Made by a program: the position numbers and the translations under genes. A stretch of DNA of 64,000 bases from Pseudoflavonifractor phocaeensis (lineage in GTDB: Bacteria > Bacillota > Clostridia > Oscillospirales > Oscillospiraceae), in NCBI RefSeq assembly GCF_016901955.1, contig NZ_JACJLC010000004.1:24922-88921 (forward strand). The letters are read 5' to 3'. The notes beneath the pieces are model-generated. The model was given only the letters and a program-made list of their open reading frames with translations, had not been told where the DNA came from and made no database searches. Position 1 is the stretch's first letter. Each line of letters begins with the position of its first letter. Positions 51,803 to 60,470 of the stretch are shown piece after piece.

Positions 51803-52358
51803 TTAGGTGGAGAGGCGCCGCGCAAGCGGCGTCTCTCCAATCTTTAGCTGGATGCGCTCATGATTGTAAAAATGGATATAGCGGCCAATCATCTCATTGG
51901 ATTCAGAAAAGATAGCCGGTTTGCGGCGGTAAATGCACTCGGTTTTGAGGATGGAGAAGAAATTTTCTGCCATAGCGTTGTCATACGGATTCCCTTTTCT
52001 TGACATGGATGGTGTAATGCCGTATGCTTGAGAGGTGTATTGAAATCCCTGGTCGCTGTGGAGTCCAGCTCCGCAGCGACTCTCTTTTTCTCCTGCTTCA
52101 TTGCAAGACGGATGGTTCCAGTACCAGATGGACGGTCTGGCGTGTTCCGGTCTTGTAGGCGACGATGCTGTTGTCATAGAGATCCCGGATTATGGAAAGA
52201 TATAGTATCCGCAGTACTGCTTTGGGATTGCGGAGCATGTTTTGAGTTTTCAGCCACACCCACATCCGCCGGTAGCCGTAGGTATGGAAGCTGCGTTCCC
52301 GCTGCTGTGAGTGATGAGTTCTGCAAGGGCGGCGTACTTCTCCGGCCTGCCAAAGCAC
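51803..52358 (-). pseudogene. IS3-family transposase orfB, frameshifted and deleted
   Basis: The C-terminal DDE (rve) part is readable at 51803-52110: LHSDQGFQYTSQAYG with the second Asp, RKGNPYDNAMAENFFSILK with the catalytic Glu, and YIHFYNHERIQLKIGETP. The upstream part sits in another frame (HTYGYRRMWVWLKTQNMLRN; RDLYDNSIVAYKTGTRQT), and the first catalytic Asp region is missing or scrambled. At least one frameshift near 52110-52180 and a deletion make it inactive. Confidence 0.8.
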
Positions 52359-52433
52359 TGGAGGAAAGCATAGTAGCCGCTTCTGGATACTCTACCCTGT
52401 GAAGATATATGACGTGGTATTTTACCCGTGCCC

Positions 52434-52733
52434 TCACTTCCTGTGAATTACAGAAAATCCCGCAGCAGCTTGTTTTCCATCTGTAAACGCTGGATCTCGT
52501 ATGCCTGCTCTGCCACAACATCTCCAGGTATGATAGGTTTCCTTGGCCTGCGGTATGATACCGGCTTCCAGTTTTCGCTGCCTTGCACGTTCCCGCTCAA
52601 GCAGCTTTTTCACCACTTGCTTGACCTTAAAGCCATCGTGCTCTGCTACTTCCTGTCGGGTTTTCCCCTCTGCCAGCATGGCCTTCATTTCAGGCTGCAA
52701 CGCCTGCACGTGTGTGTAATTCCGTTTCCCCAT
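52434..52733 (-). pseudogene. IS3-family orfA (HTH subunit), frameshifted
   Basis: The first 70 residues are a helix-turn-helix orfA of the IS150 type (MLAEGKTRQEVAEHDGFKV, KQVVKKLLERERARQRKLEA). After AGIIPQAK the frame shifts, and the leucine-zipper part is replaced by unrelated residues. It starts right inside the IS right end. Confidence 0.75.
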
Positions 52734-52881
52734 AACAATACCCCCTGATGTAGTCTACTTTCCTACATCAGGGGGTCCTTTGTCACTGTCCATCTTTACT
52801 GGACCTGTTCATCTGAAGCTTAAAGTTCATTTAACTTTCAACATTGTATCATACATTTATCTAAGCGTTAGGAGGCTCTTT

Positions 52882-55011
52882 ATGAAATCGAAACAACTCA
52901 TCGCATCGTTTCTTGTCTTATCACTGGCAGCAGGCCTTTGCGCCTGCGCAAAGGATGCCAAAACAAATACAGCTACAGATTCGTCTTCTCGACCTCCTGT
53001 GGCTGACGCCGAAGAGAAAGCCTATATTGAAGAAACCTTGAACCTTTCCAACAATACGGAACTGTCCTGGACCTACAGCGCAGATGCCGATGCCTGGGTC
53101 ATGTCCATCGTTTCGGCTGTGGCTTATCCGGAGCTTCCCGATCAGCAGGGCGTCTCCGTCTGCGTACCCGGCGCCTATGTCACCGGCATTGATACCGACG
53201 GGGATGGGGATGCCGATGTGACCGGTGTGAGCGCCGGAGAGGAAGCTGTCAGCGGCTCCCTGGTCATCGACTATGAAGCGGAGATCACCAGCACCAACGG
53301 ACAGACCTACACTGCCGCCACCGCCCCTGTGATCCTGAACACCGGCGCGGCAGGCTACGGTTCTCAGAACAATTCCCTGGCCTCCGCCACCTACGCAGCT
53401 GACGGATATATCCATGTATCCTGCGGCAACCGCGGTAAGCAGGACACGGCCACCGATGAGGACGGGAACACATACTACACCGGCGACGCCCCCTCCTGCC
53501 TGGTGGACCAGAAAAATGCTGCCCGATTTGTCAAGTATAATATCCTGCTGGGTAACCTGCCGGGCAGTGTAGACTATATGGTCTCCACCGGCGGCTCCGG
53601 AGGCGGCGCCCACGCCGTGATGTTCGCCGCAACCTCCAACAATCCCGACTTCTACGACTATGAGATCGACGCCGGAGCGGTGGGTGTGTACTACACCGAG
53701 GACGGCGGCTACTCCACTGCGGTCACCATCGACGGAACGGAGGTTGAGATCTCCGATGGAGCGTGGGGCTGCGTCGGTTACAGCGCTATTACCTCTCTGG
53801 CGGAGTCAGATATGACCCTGGCCTTTGAGTATTACCTGGATGCTGACTACGACTTTTCCACGGAGTTTCAGGCGCAGCTGGCAGAATATCTGTCCCAGGC
53901 CTATATGGAGTATATCAATGAGCAGGATCTCTCTGTCTGCGAAGCGGATGTGGGCTTTGACCTCAACGGCGATGGGGATTTGGAGGACACCATCGCGCTG
54001 ACCATTGAATATGATCCAGAAGCCTACCCTGAGACTAACGGCTACTACGGCACGTATTTGGAACTGTACCTGGCGGAGTTTACCCAGAATCTCCAGTGGT
54101 ATGTGGATAACCTGGATTATGCCGAGGGCTGGACCTGGTTTGATGGGGACGGCAATGCACTCAGCGATGAGGAAGTTGCAACCATGACCAGCGAGGATAA
54201 GGCAGAAGCCTTCCTGGAAGGCCGCTATGCCAAAGGCGCTTCCTCCAACGGCCCCGGCGACATGCTGGGCGGTCGCGGCGACGGCATGGGTGATCTACCG
54301 GACGGTAATCTGCCGGACGGAGAACTGCCCGCTGATATGGAACACGGTCAGATGGGCCGTAATACCGGTGACGGCAATCGTGAGATGATCGTGGGCACTC
54401 CAGATGCAAGTACGACTCAAGCTGCGGGCAGCGCGGTGGACTCCAACAACTACGCCACCTATGAGGAAATGGTAGCGGCTTACCGTGCTGACATTGAGAG
54501 CATCCAGGCCGGCGACGAATACGGCAACAACCTGGCGGAACTGTATGATCCTCTCAATTATATCAATGCGGAAGGGACGGAGAATCCTACATGGGTTAAG
54601 ATCCTCTGCGGCGCCGCGGAGGGCGATATTTCCATGTTCAATTCCCTGAACCTGCATGTGGATCAGATGTACGGAGCGTATGTGGAGGGTACTGCCGTCA
54701 TTAGCAAAGCTGCGGCACAGCCTCAGACCACCAACGGCACCGCCACGGAAGCCACCGGCACCGATCTCACAAGCTGGGTCAGCCTGACCGACGGACAGAT
54801 TTCCTTTTCTCTGGCCGATACAGCCGCATACCGCACTGCGGGAGCCAGCAAAGCCATGCCGGCCTTCGATGTGATAGATTACGGTCAGGAGGATTATGTG
54901 TTCGGTACAGCGGAGCAGGACGCCAGACACTGGGATCCGATCTTGCTGGATATCTTTGAAACCCATTCTGATGTACTCGCCCCCCTGTTCAATAGCGGAA
55001 ACGCAGGATAA
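52882..55011 (+). CDS. Tannase-like alpha/beta-hydrolase lipoprotein
   Basis: 709 residues from ATG 52882 with TAGGAGG at 7 bases; the longer frame reaches into the IS. Signal peptide with lipobox LCAC (Cys 19 region). STGGSGGGAHAVMFAATSNN (about 233-252) is a nucleophile elbow of the type seen in bacterial tannases (G-S-GGG followed by small residues and N.D.Y), and DYEIDAGAVGV matches the strand behind it. WVKILCGAAEGDIS and ARHWDPILLDIFETHSDVL near the C-terminus hold plausible catalytic Asp and His. About residues 450-540 are a Gly/Asp/Pro-rich linker. Expected to hydrolyse gallate or related phenolic esters at the cell surface; assignment is by motif, substrate unproven. Two Ca-loop-like DxDGDGD stretches occur. 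Confidence 0.72.
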   Translation: MKSKQLIASFLVLSLAAGLCACAKDAKTNTATDSSSRPPVADAEEKAYIEETLNLSNNTELSWTYSADADAWVMSIVSAVAYPELPDQQGVSVCVPGAYVTGIDTDGDGDADVTGVSAGEEAVSGSLVIDYEAEITSTNGQTYTAATAPVILNTGAAGYGSQNNSLASATYAADGYIHVSCGNRGKQDTATDEDGNTYYTGDAPSCLVDQKNAARFVKYNILLGNLPGSVDYMVSTGGSGGGAHAVMFAATSNNPDFYDYEIDAGAVGVYYTEDGGYSTAVTIDGTEVEISDGAWGCVGYSAITSLAESDMTLAFEYYLDADYDFSTEFQAQLAEYLSQAYMEYINEQDLSVCEADVGFDLNGDGDLEDTIALTIEYDPEAYPETNGYYGTYLELYLAEFTQNLQWYVDNLDYAEGWTWFDGDGNALSDEEVATMTSEDKAEAFLEGRYAKGASSNGPGDMLGGRGDGMGDLPDGNLPDGELPADMEHGQMGRNTGDGNREMIVGTPDASTTQAAGSAVDSNNYATYEEMVAAYRADIESIQAGDEYGNNLAELYDPLNYINAEGTENPTWVKILCGAAEGDISMFNSLNLHVDQMYGAYVEGTAVISKAAAQPQTTNGTATEATGTDLTSWVSLTDGQISFSLADTAAYRTAGASKAMPAFDVIDYGQEDYVFGTAEQDARHWDPILLDIFETHSDVLAPLFNSGNAG

Positions 55012-55116
55012 AGTACAGTTCACGATTGTTATGGATCAATCTTCCCGATGGTTTTGGAGGCCACTATCCGCAGGGAAAGCGGCTTCAGTGCTATCATAGC
55101 CTCCTCAGCTCGTTGA

Positions 55117-55317
55117 CTATTGTAGAGCAAAGAACGGGTGTATTCCCGTCTCCGTCAGCCGGAGCGCCTTTCCCCGATAGGAGAACAGCCTGCGGCCATA
55201 GCGATCCTCCAGCCGGTGAATGTGGTGGGATACCGCAGGCCTGGTTAGGCAAAGCTGCTCTGCGACCCGGGTATAATTCATGGTTTCGCAGATGACAAAG
55301 AGTGTATTCCACGCCAT
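55117..55317 (-). pseudogene. LysR-family regulator, N-terminal fragment
   Basis: About 66 residues: the LysR winged HTH is clear (LFVICETMNYTRVAEQLCL, TRPAVSHHIHRLEDRYG, RRLFSYRGKALRLTETG). The frame stops at 55117, where about 230 residues of ligand-binding domain should follow. Upstream of the Met the sequence belongs to an ABC-transporter fragment on the other strand, so both ends are recombination junctions. It is convergent with the tannase-like gene it may once have regulated. Confidence 0.65.
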
Positions 55318-55318
55318 G

Positions 55319-55718
55319 TTCAGCATGATGGGCGGCAAGAATACCGGGCTGATGGCGGAGTACCAGGCGGCTCAGGATCGCATGACCAAATCCGGAACGG
55401 AATATGTGCGCGACATCCCGGTGGTCAAGATCTTTCAGCAGACTGTGTACTCCTTCAAGGTATTCCAGCAGGCCATTGAGGACTACAGCACCAAGGTGGA
55501 GCACGATCAAGGCGACGTGTGCCGCGTGCCACAGTCCATCAACCTGACCGTTACCGAGTGCGCCTTTCTTGTTCATGGTGCCGGTGGTTCTGTTCCTGAC
55601 CCCCGGGGCGCTGGTTTCCGGTAATTTTGCGGGATTTGTGAGGAATTTTGTTTTTTGCGCTGTATTCTCCGCCATCATTTCCACTGGAAACTGGAAAGTA
55701 GCCGTTGTCCTGCGGTAA
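55319..55718 (+). pseudogene. ABC transporter (exporter type) internal fragment with frameshift
   Basis: Reads the intracellular-loop region of an ABCB-type membrane domain (GLMAEYQAAQDRMTKSGTEY, VRDIPVVKIFQQTVYSFK, FQQAIEDYSTK). Near 55565 it shifts frame and continues with membrane helices (FLFMVPVVLFLTPGALV, FVRNFVFCAVFSAIIST). No start, no nucleotide-binding domain. A piece of a siderophore/peptide-type exporter left by rearrangement. Confidence 0.65.
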
Positions 55719-55781
55719 AAACCGCAGGACAACCCTTGGAAAGAACAAACGACCTATTGCTTCAGCAACAGGTCGTTTGTT
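55704..55781. terminator. Two successive hairpins
   Basis: GTTGTCCTGCGGT/ACCGCAGGACAAC (55704-55733) and AACAAACGACCT/AGGTCGTTTGTT (55744-55781). Both stems are perfect; the second ends in TTTGTTG. They separate the ABC fragment from the recombinase fragment. Confidence 0.6.
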
Positions 55782-55918
55782 GTAGAGTCTGTTTTTAGAT
55801 AGGAAAGCCCGGATACCCTTGGTAGCGTCCTCCTTCGGTTGATAAAGGCCAACCATGAGAAAATGTAAACTTTCCATACTTGGCTGACACGGGCAGAGGA
55901 CAACGGATACCACCTTTT

Positions 55919-56337
55919 TCGCCGCCGCCCTATGACTACATGAAGAACCCGGACGCTCCCCGGTTTGGGGTGATTGACCCGGAAGCTGCCGAAGTGGTGC
56001 GCTGCATCTACCGTCTGGCCTTGGAGGGCAACGGCCCCTTGCGGATCGCTACGGCGCTGGAGACGATGGGGGCGCTGAACCCCTCAGCCTATCGAACCAG
56101 CAAGGGGATCAGCAAGGGCGGATCAAGGCGCTGCGGCTGGAGCTGAAAAAGCTGGAAGATAAGCGGATGGATGTGGACACCTTTCTGGAAACGGTGCGTC
56201 GCTACACCGACGCCACCACCATCGCCAAGCGCATGGTTGCCGGGCTCATTCAGTACATCGAGGTCTATCCTGCGGTCAAGGAGAACGGCGTTACCAATCA
56301 GCGGGTGACGATCCACTATAACTGCATGGGTGCGTAG
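55919..56337 (+). pseudogene. Large serine recombinase fragment with internal deletion
   Basis: Starts without an initiation codon at PPPYDYMKNPDAP and reads the recombinase domain (GVIDPEAAEVVRCIYRLALEGNG, given here only in part; IATALETMG). Near 56115 it jumps to the C-terminal end typical of Firmicutes resolvase/TnpX-like proteins (ELKKLEDKRMDVDTFLE, MVAGLIQYIEVYPAV, RVTIHYNCMGA). The catalytic N-terminal Ser domain and the zinc-ribbon/coiled-coil middle are gone. The 3' end of a former integrative element. Confidence 0.7.
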
Positions 56338-56382
56338 CATTAAGCTACGCACCCACACAGATCGCTATATAAACCTGGAAAT

Positions 56383-56439
56383 AAAAAATGCGGAGTATCA
56401 TCAACAGACCTTTTCAGATCCTTTAATGATACTCCGCAT
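56383..56439 (-). terminator. Terminator of the butyrate operon
   Basis: Stem ATGCGGAGTATCAT (56388-56401) with exact complement at 56426-56439 and a 24-base loop. Six T follow on the minus strand. Located 67 bases beyond the truncated CoA-transferase stop. Confidence 0.8.
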
Positions 56440-56506
56440 GTCATGTGTTGACGAAAAAGATCTCTTACTGTAAGCAATGCGCCGCAATGGATTCAAGGAT
56501 TTTAGC

Positions 56507-57115
56507 TCACTGCTTCTCTACTGTGCAGCAAAATAACCCCAGGGAATGAGGATGGCTAGGCGGGTTGCCTCCCTCCACAATGTAGTTGACCTGGGAGATA
56601 TGGATGCCCTCCTCAAAGCCCCCCAGACACCGGGGCATATTGGCGTTGACCTCCACAATGACCACATCTGCCCGCTCACACACCGCCCGCATGTGGGAGG
56701 CGTTGGGGCCGAAGCTGAAGTAGCCGAACTCATCCATCAGGGAGACCTGGAACATCGCGGCCTTGACGGGCTCCACAGACTGCCGGTAAAACCGGGGCAG
56801 CTCCGAGTAGCGCATGGGATTGTAGAAGGCGATGCCGTCGTCAATCATTTTGCGCTCCACGCCGGACATATGCCAGGAGTTCCAGGTAAAGTGCTCCGCC
56901 GCGTCAGGAACCTGGAATACCGCAGGCTTCTCAAAGAGAATCCCTCCCCGGATCTTGACATCGGTGAGCTCCCGCCAGCGGGCGGCCAGGGCCTTGTCCA
57001 GAGCCCTGGGTGTGCCGGTGCACCAGCCGTAGTCCACCCAGTCCCCGGACTGGACCACCTGTACGGCCCGCTCCGGTGTGATCTTCTTCTCCTGATAGAG
57101 CTTTTTGTAATCCAT
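56507..57115 (-). pseudogene. Butyryl-CoA:acetate CoA-transferase-like, 3'-truncated
   Basis: 202 residues from ATG 57115 (GGAGG at 5 bases); full-length family members are about 440-450. The N-terminal CoA-transferase domain is well preserved ([40 protein letters not shown]-like [25 protein letters not shown]). After that the frame continues 16 residues into unrelated sequence and stops. The C-terminal domain with the catalytic Glu is missing, so it cannot complete the CoA transfer. It follows hbd by 23 bases in the butyrate operon; the break coincides with the start of the mobile-element debris. Confidence 0.8.
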
Positions 57116-57138
57116 TCTATCCTCCAATGAAACGGGGC

Positions 57139-57987
57139 TTACTTGTTGTAGTCGTGAAAGCCCTTGCCGGTCTTGCGGCCCAGGAAGCCGGCCCGGACCA
57201 TCTTGCGCAGGAGCAGGGAGGCCCGGTACTTGGGGTCGCCGCTCTCCTGGTAAATGGTGTCCATAATGGCCAGGCACACGTCCAAACCGATGAGGTCGCC
57301 CAGGGCCAGGGGGCCCATGGGGTGGTTGGCGCCCAGCTGCATGGCCTTGTCGATGTCCTCCGCGCTGGCGACCCCGGTGTACACCAGGTCGCAGGCCTCG
57401 TTGATCATGGGGATCAGGATCTTGTTGACTACAAAGCCGGGGGCCTCGTTGACCTCCACGGGGTCCTTGCCGATGGTCTTGGCCAGCTCGTAGACCGTCT
57501 TAAAGGTCTCGTCAGAGGTCTTGGCCCCCCGGATGACCTCCACCAGCTTCATCACGGTGGCGGGGTTGAAGAAGTGCATCCCGATGAACTTGTCCGGCCG
57601 CTGGGTGGCGGCGGCGATGGCGGTGATGGAGATGGAGGAGGTGTTGGAGGCAAGAATCGTTTCTGGCTTGCAGATCTTGTCCAGGTCGGCGAAGACCTGC
57701 TTCTTGATGTCCAGGTTCTCAATGGCGGCCTCCACCACCAGGTCGGCGTCGGCGGCCAGGTTCAGGTCGGTGGTAAAGGTCATCCTGCCGGTGATGGCCT
57801 GCTTGCCAGCCTCGTCCAGCTTGCCCTTGCTCACCTGCTTGTCCAGGGCCTTGTTCAGCCGGGCCTCCGAGTTTTTGATAATCTCCTCGCTGATGTCACG
57901 GACCACAACGTCAAACCCCGACCGGGCGAAGACCTGGGCGATGTCCAGCCCCATGGTCCCCCCGCCGATAACGACGATCTTTTTCAT
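57139..57987 (-). CDS. hbd: 3-Hydroxybutyryl-CoA dehydrogenase
   Basis: 282 residues from ATG 57987 with AGGAGG at 8 bases; the open frame to 58038 is longer but unsupported. Reduces acetoacetyl-CoA to 3-hydroxybutyryl-CoA. NAD-binding [14 protein letters not shown] at the N-terminus, catalytic [16 protein letters not shown] and [15 protein letters not shown] motifs, C-terminal helical domain ending [14 protein letters not shown]. In the butyrate operon between the metallo-hydrolase and the truncated CoA-transferase. Confidence 0.97.
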   Translation of the reverse strand: MKKIVVIGGGTMGLDIAQVFARSGFDVVVRDISEEIIKNSEARLNKALDKQVSKGKLDEAGKQAITGRMTFTTDLNLAADADLVVEAAIENLDIKKQVFADLDKICKPETILASNTSSISITAIAAATQRPDKFIGMHFFNPATVMKLVEVIRGAKTSDETFKTVYELAKTIGKDPVEVNEAPGFVVNKILIPMINEACDLVYTGVASAEDIDKAMQLGANHPMGPLALGDLIGLDVCLAIMDTIYQESGDPKYRASLLLRKMVRAGFLGRKTGKGFHDYNK

Positions 57988-58034
57988 TGGTTTTGTCCTC
58001 CTTCTATCTGGAAATTTTTGTTTTCTATGCTGCC

Positions 58035-59021
58035 TCAAATGATGTGGTAGACAAACACTTCACCCGCCGCTTCCCGGGCGACTTTTCCCCGGCGCTCCAT
58101 ATAGTATAGGTGGGCCAGGGTCTCAGAGACCGCAAACCATTTCTGGTTGGGCGGGAATTGATCCCATCCAAGCCCCCGGGCGGACCATGAAATATGGCCT
58201 GCCAGTTCATAGGCCGTGGAGCCTGGGTACGTCTCTACAGCATCGAGAATCTCCGCCAACCGATGCTGATGGTGTTCGAGCAGGGCATCAATCCGCTGGT
58301 ATACATCTCCTGCCTGCCCCCGGTGGGCCGGGAAGGTTTTGCGTATGGGCAGGCTGCGGATTTTCTCCAGGCTGGACAGATAATCGGACAGGGCGTCGTC
58401 GACTCCCATCCAGACCGCAATATTAGGGGTAATATCAAAGAGAATATGGTCGCCGGAAAACAGTAGCTGCTCCTTGGGCAGATAGAGAACCATATGGCCG
58501 GGGGTATGGCCAGGCGTGTGGATGGCCTGGACGGACACATCCCCCACATGGAGAATCTCACCGCCTTCCAGCAGTGTGGCGGGGTAGACGCCCTGGGGGG
58601 CGTAGAGCCGGGCGTGGTTGCCGCCGGCCTGGAGCGCCAGCCCCTCCGCCGGGTATCCCTCATGGCGGTAGCGCTCCTCCATGTCAGACCAGGTAGTCCC
58701 GGTCACAGTAGACGCAAAGTAGGTGTGGTCAATCCTCCCGGTGTATACCGGAACACCCCGCTGCACAAAATCGTACACCAGGCCGGTGTGGTCAGAGTGC
58801 AGATGGGTGAGGAAGAGAGCAGTCTTTCCCAAATCCAGATTTAATTCCTCAATGCCTGCCCACAGGGAGGCATGGCACTCAGGCCGGTTAAACCCCGTGT
58901 CAATGATTAAATTTTGTTCAGGCGTCTGGATAACGTAGGAATTGAGGGTGCGCAGCGGGTTTTGGGGCAGTTCCACCGGGATGCGCCAAATTCGGGGCCG
59001 GTCGAATACTTGCTCTACCAT
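58035..59021 (-). CDS. MBL-fold metallo-hydrolase with C-terminal helical/winged domain
   Basis: 328 residues. Metallo-beta-lactamase fold: FLTHLHSDHTGLVYD (HxHxDH), HTPGHTPGHMVLYL, FSGDHILFD and PAHRGQ supply the two-metal site. The C-terminal 80 residues (LAEILDAVETYPGSTAYELAG, VSETLAHLYYMERRG) look like a winged helix, as in LACTB2-like hydrolases. Members cleave thioesters or RNA; within this acyl-CoA operon a thioesterase function is attractive but inferred. GGGAG is about 10 bases before ATG 59021. Spacing to its neighbours of 47 and 59 bases keeps it in the operon. Confidence 0.85.
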   Translation of the reverse strand: MVEQVFDRPRIWRIPVELPQNPLRTLNSYVIQTPEQNLIIDTGFNRPECHASLWAGIEELNLDLGKTALFLTHLHSDHTGLVYDFVQRGVPVYTGRIDHTYFASTVTGTTWSDMEERYRHEGYPAEGLALQAGGNHARLYAPQGVYPATLLEGGEILHVGDVSVQAIHTPGHTPGHMVLYLPKEQLLFSGDHILFDITPNIAVWMGVDDALSDYLSSLEKIRSLPIRKTFPAHRGQAGDVYQRIDALLEHHQHRLAEILDAVETYPGSTAYELAGHISWSARGLGWDQFPPNQKWFAVSETLAHLYYMERRGKVAREAAGEVFVYHII

Positions 59022-59080
59022 GAATTGTCATCTCCCAACGCGGGGCAGGCGGCAGGGATGCCCCGGCCGTCGGGCCCGAA

Positions 59081-59662
59081 TTATAGTACGATGTAACGGC
59101 CGCTCTTGGCCTTGGGGGCTTGGGGAATTTTTTCTGGGTAGCCCAGGGTGATCAGCGCGGTCAGTTCCCCCTGCTCCGGTGCGAAGGCGTCGTAGATCTC
59201 CTGGGCCAGGCCAGCCTCCAGCGGCGCTGTGAGCCAGCAGCTGGCAACCCCCTCATTCCAGGCCGCCAGCAGCAGATTCTCGGTAGCTGCCGCCACACTC
59301 TGGAGCAGAGTGGACTGGCTTCTCCCGTGGGTGTCCCCGCCGGTGAGGAATGCCAGCACACAGACCGGCGCCCCGCCCAAAAGCTGGACAAACCGCTTGG
59401 TGTCCGCGACCACCTGAGGGTGGTTGGGAAAGCGCTGGGTCAACTCCGCATCCAGCCGCTGGGGGGCTGGGGCCATCAGCTCCAGCAGCTTAGCCATGGG
59501 CTCCGGGCTCTGAATGACGACAAAATACCAGGGCTGGAGATTCAGCGCCGAGGGGGCGGAACAGGCCGCCCCCATAATCCTGCCGAGGATATCCTCCGGG
59601 ATGGGATCCGGCTGATAGGCGCGTACGCTCCGGCGGGTCATAATGGCATCTCTGCAATCCAT
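59081..59662 (-). CDS. Nitroreductase-family flavoprotein
   Basis: 193 residues. FMN-dependent NAD(P)H oxidoreductase fold: IMTRRSVRAYQPDPIP at the N-terminus (phosphate-binding Arg/Ser), CSAPSALNLQPWYFVVI, and ALITLGYPEKIPQAP near the C-terminus. The natural substrate is unknown; family members reduce nitro compounds, enoates or quinones. Starts 21 bases after crt and is part of the butyrate operon, an unusual companion there. Confidence 0.9.
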   Translation of the reverse strand: MDCRDAIMTRRSVRAYQPDPIPEDILGRIMGAACSAPSALNLQPWYFVVIQSPEPMAKLLELMAPAPQRLDAELTQRFPNHPQVVADTKRFVQLLGGAPVCVLAFLTGGDTHGRSQSTLLQSVAAATENLLLAAWNEGVASCWLTAPLEAGLAQEIYDAFAPEQGELTALITLGYPEKIPQAPKAKSGRYIVL

Positions 59663-59683
59663 ATCTACACCTCCCTGGGCCGG

Positions 59684-60460
59684 TTAACGGAGCTTGAAGT
59701 GCTTCTCCGCTCTTTTTTCCAAGAAGGCGCCCATACCTTCGTTTTTGCCCTCGGTGCCGCAGCACACGCCGAAGGCCTCGGCCTCGAAGGCAGAGCCGGT
59801 GGCGATGTCGGTCTGCATCCCCATACGGATGCACCGCTTGGACTCCCGCACTGCGATCTGGGCGTTGGCGCAGATGGCGTTGGCCAGCTCCATAGCCTTG
59901 TCCATCAGCTCCTCAGGGGGATACACCTCGCTGACCAGCCCGATGGCCTTGGCCTCGTCGGCCTTGATGGTCTTGGCCGTCAGGATCAGCTCCATAGCCT
60001 TGGAAACGCCCACAATCCGGGGTAGCCGCTGGGTCCCGGCAAAGCCGGGGGTGATGCCCAGGCCCACCTCGGGCTGGCCGAACCTGGCCTTCTCGCTGGC
60101 CAGACGGATGTCGCAGGCCATGCTCAGCTCACAGCCGCCCCCCAGGGCAAAGCCGTTTACCGCCGCGATCACCGGCTTGGACAGGTTCTCCAGCTTGAGA
60201 AACACGTTCCCGCCGTGGACGCCGAAGCGCTTGCCGTCGATGGAGGAGAAGCCCTTCATCTCGCCGATGTCGGCTCCGGCCACAAAGGACCGGCCCGCGC
60301 CGGTGAGGATGACCACGTAAATTTCCTCGTCGGCCTCCACCTGGTCGATGACCTGGTCCAGCTCACTGAGCACCTGGCTGTTTAGGGCGTTGAGGGCCTC
60401 CTGACGGTCAATGGTGACCACGCCCACGTGCTCCTTTTTCTCCAGCTTGACATAATCCAT
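59684..60460 (-). CDS. crt: Enoyl-CoA hydratase (crotonase)
   Basis: 258 residues from ATG 60460 (AGGTG upstream); the longer frame to 60484 overlaps thl. Dehydrates 3-hydroxybutyryl-CoA to crotonyl-CoA. Crotonase signature: AGADIGEMKGF forms the oxyanion hole, with AAVNGFALGGGCELSMAC and the catalytic Glu region FGQPEVGLGITPGFAGTQ, RLPRIVG. The C-terminus is normal. Begins 10 bases after thl. Confidence 0.96.
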   Translation of the reverse strand: MDYVKLEKKEHVGVVTIDRQEALNALNSQVLSELDQVIDQVEADEEIYVVILTGAGRSFVAGADIGEMKGFSSIDGKRFGVHGGNVFLKLENLSKPVIAAVNGFALGGGCELSMACDIRLASEKARFGQPEVGLGITPGFAGTQRLPRIVGVSKAMELILTAKTIKADEAKAIGLVSEVYPPEELMDKAMELANAICANAQIAVRESKRCIRMGMQTDIATGSAFEAEAFGVCCGTEGKNEGMGAFLEKRAEKHFKLR

Positions 60461-60470
60461 AGCGCTGCAC

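Larger units (their letters stand above)
51760..52793 (-). mobile_element. Degenerate IS3-family (IS150-like) insertion sequence
   Basis: About 1.03 kb with imperfect terminal inverted repeats: left GCGGACAGTATAAAAAGGCC (51761-51780) against right, read on the minus strand, TGGACAGTGACAAAGGACCC. It carries broken orfA and orfB on the minus strand; full-length members are about 1.4-1.5 kb, so parts are deleted. It is inserted between pheT and a tannase-like lipoprotein gene. A 12-bp palindrome pair (CCCCCTGATGTAG.../...CTACATCAGGGGG) lies just inside the right end at 52741-52775. Confidence 0.8.
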
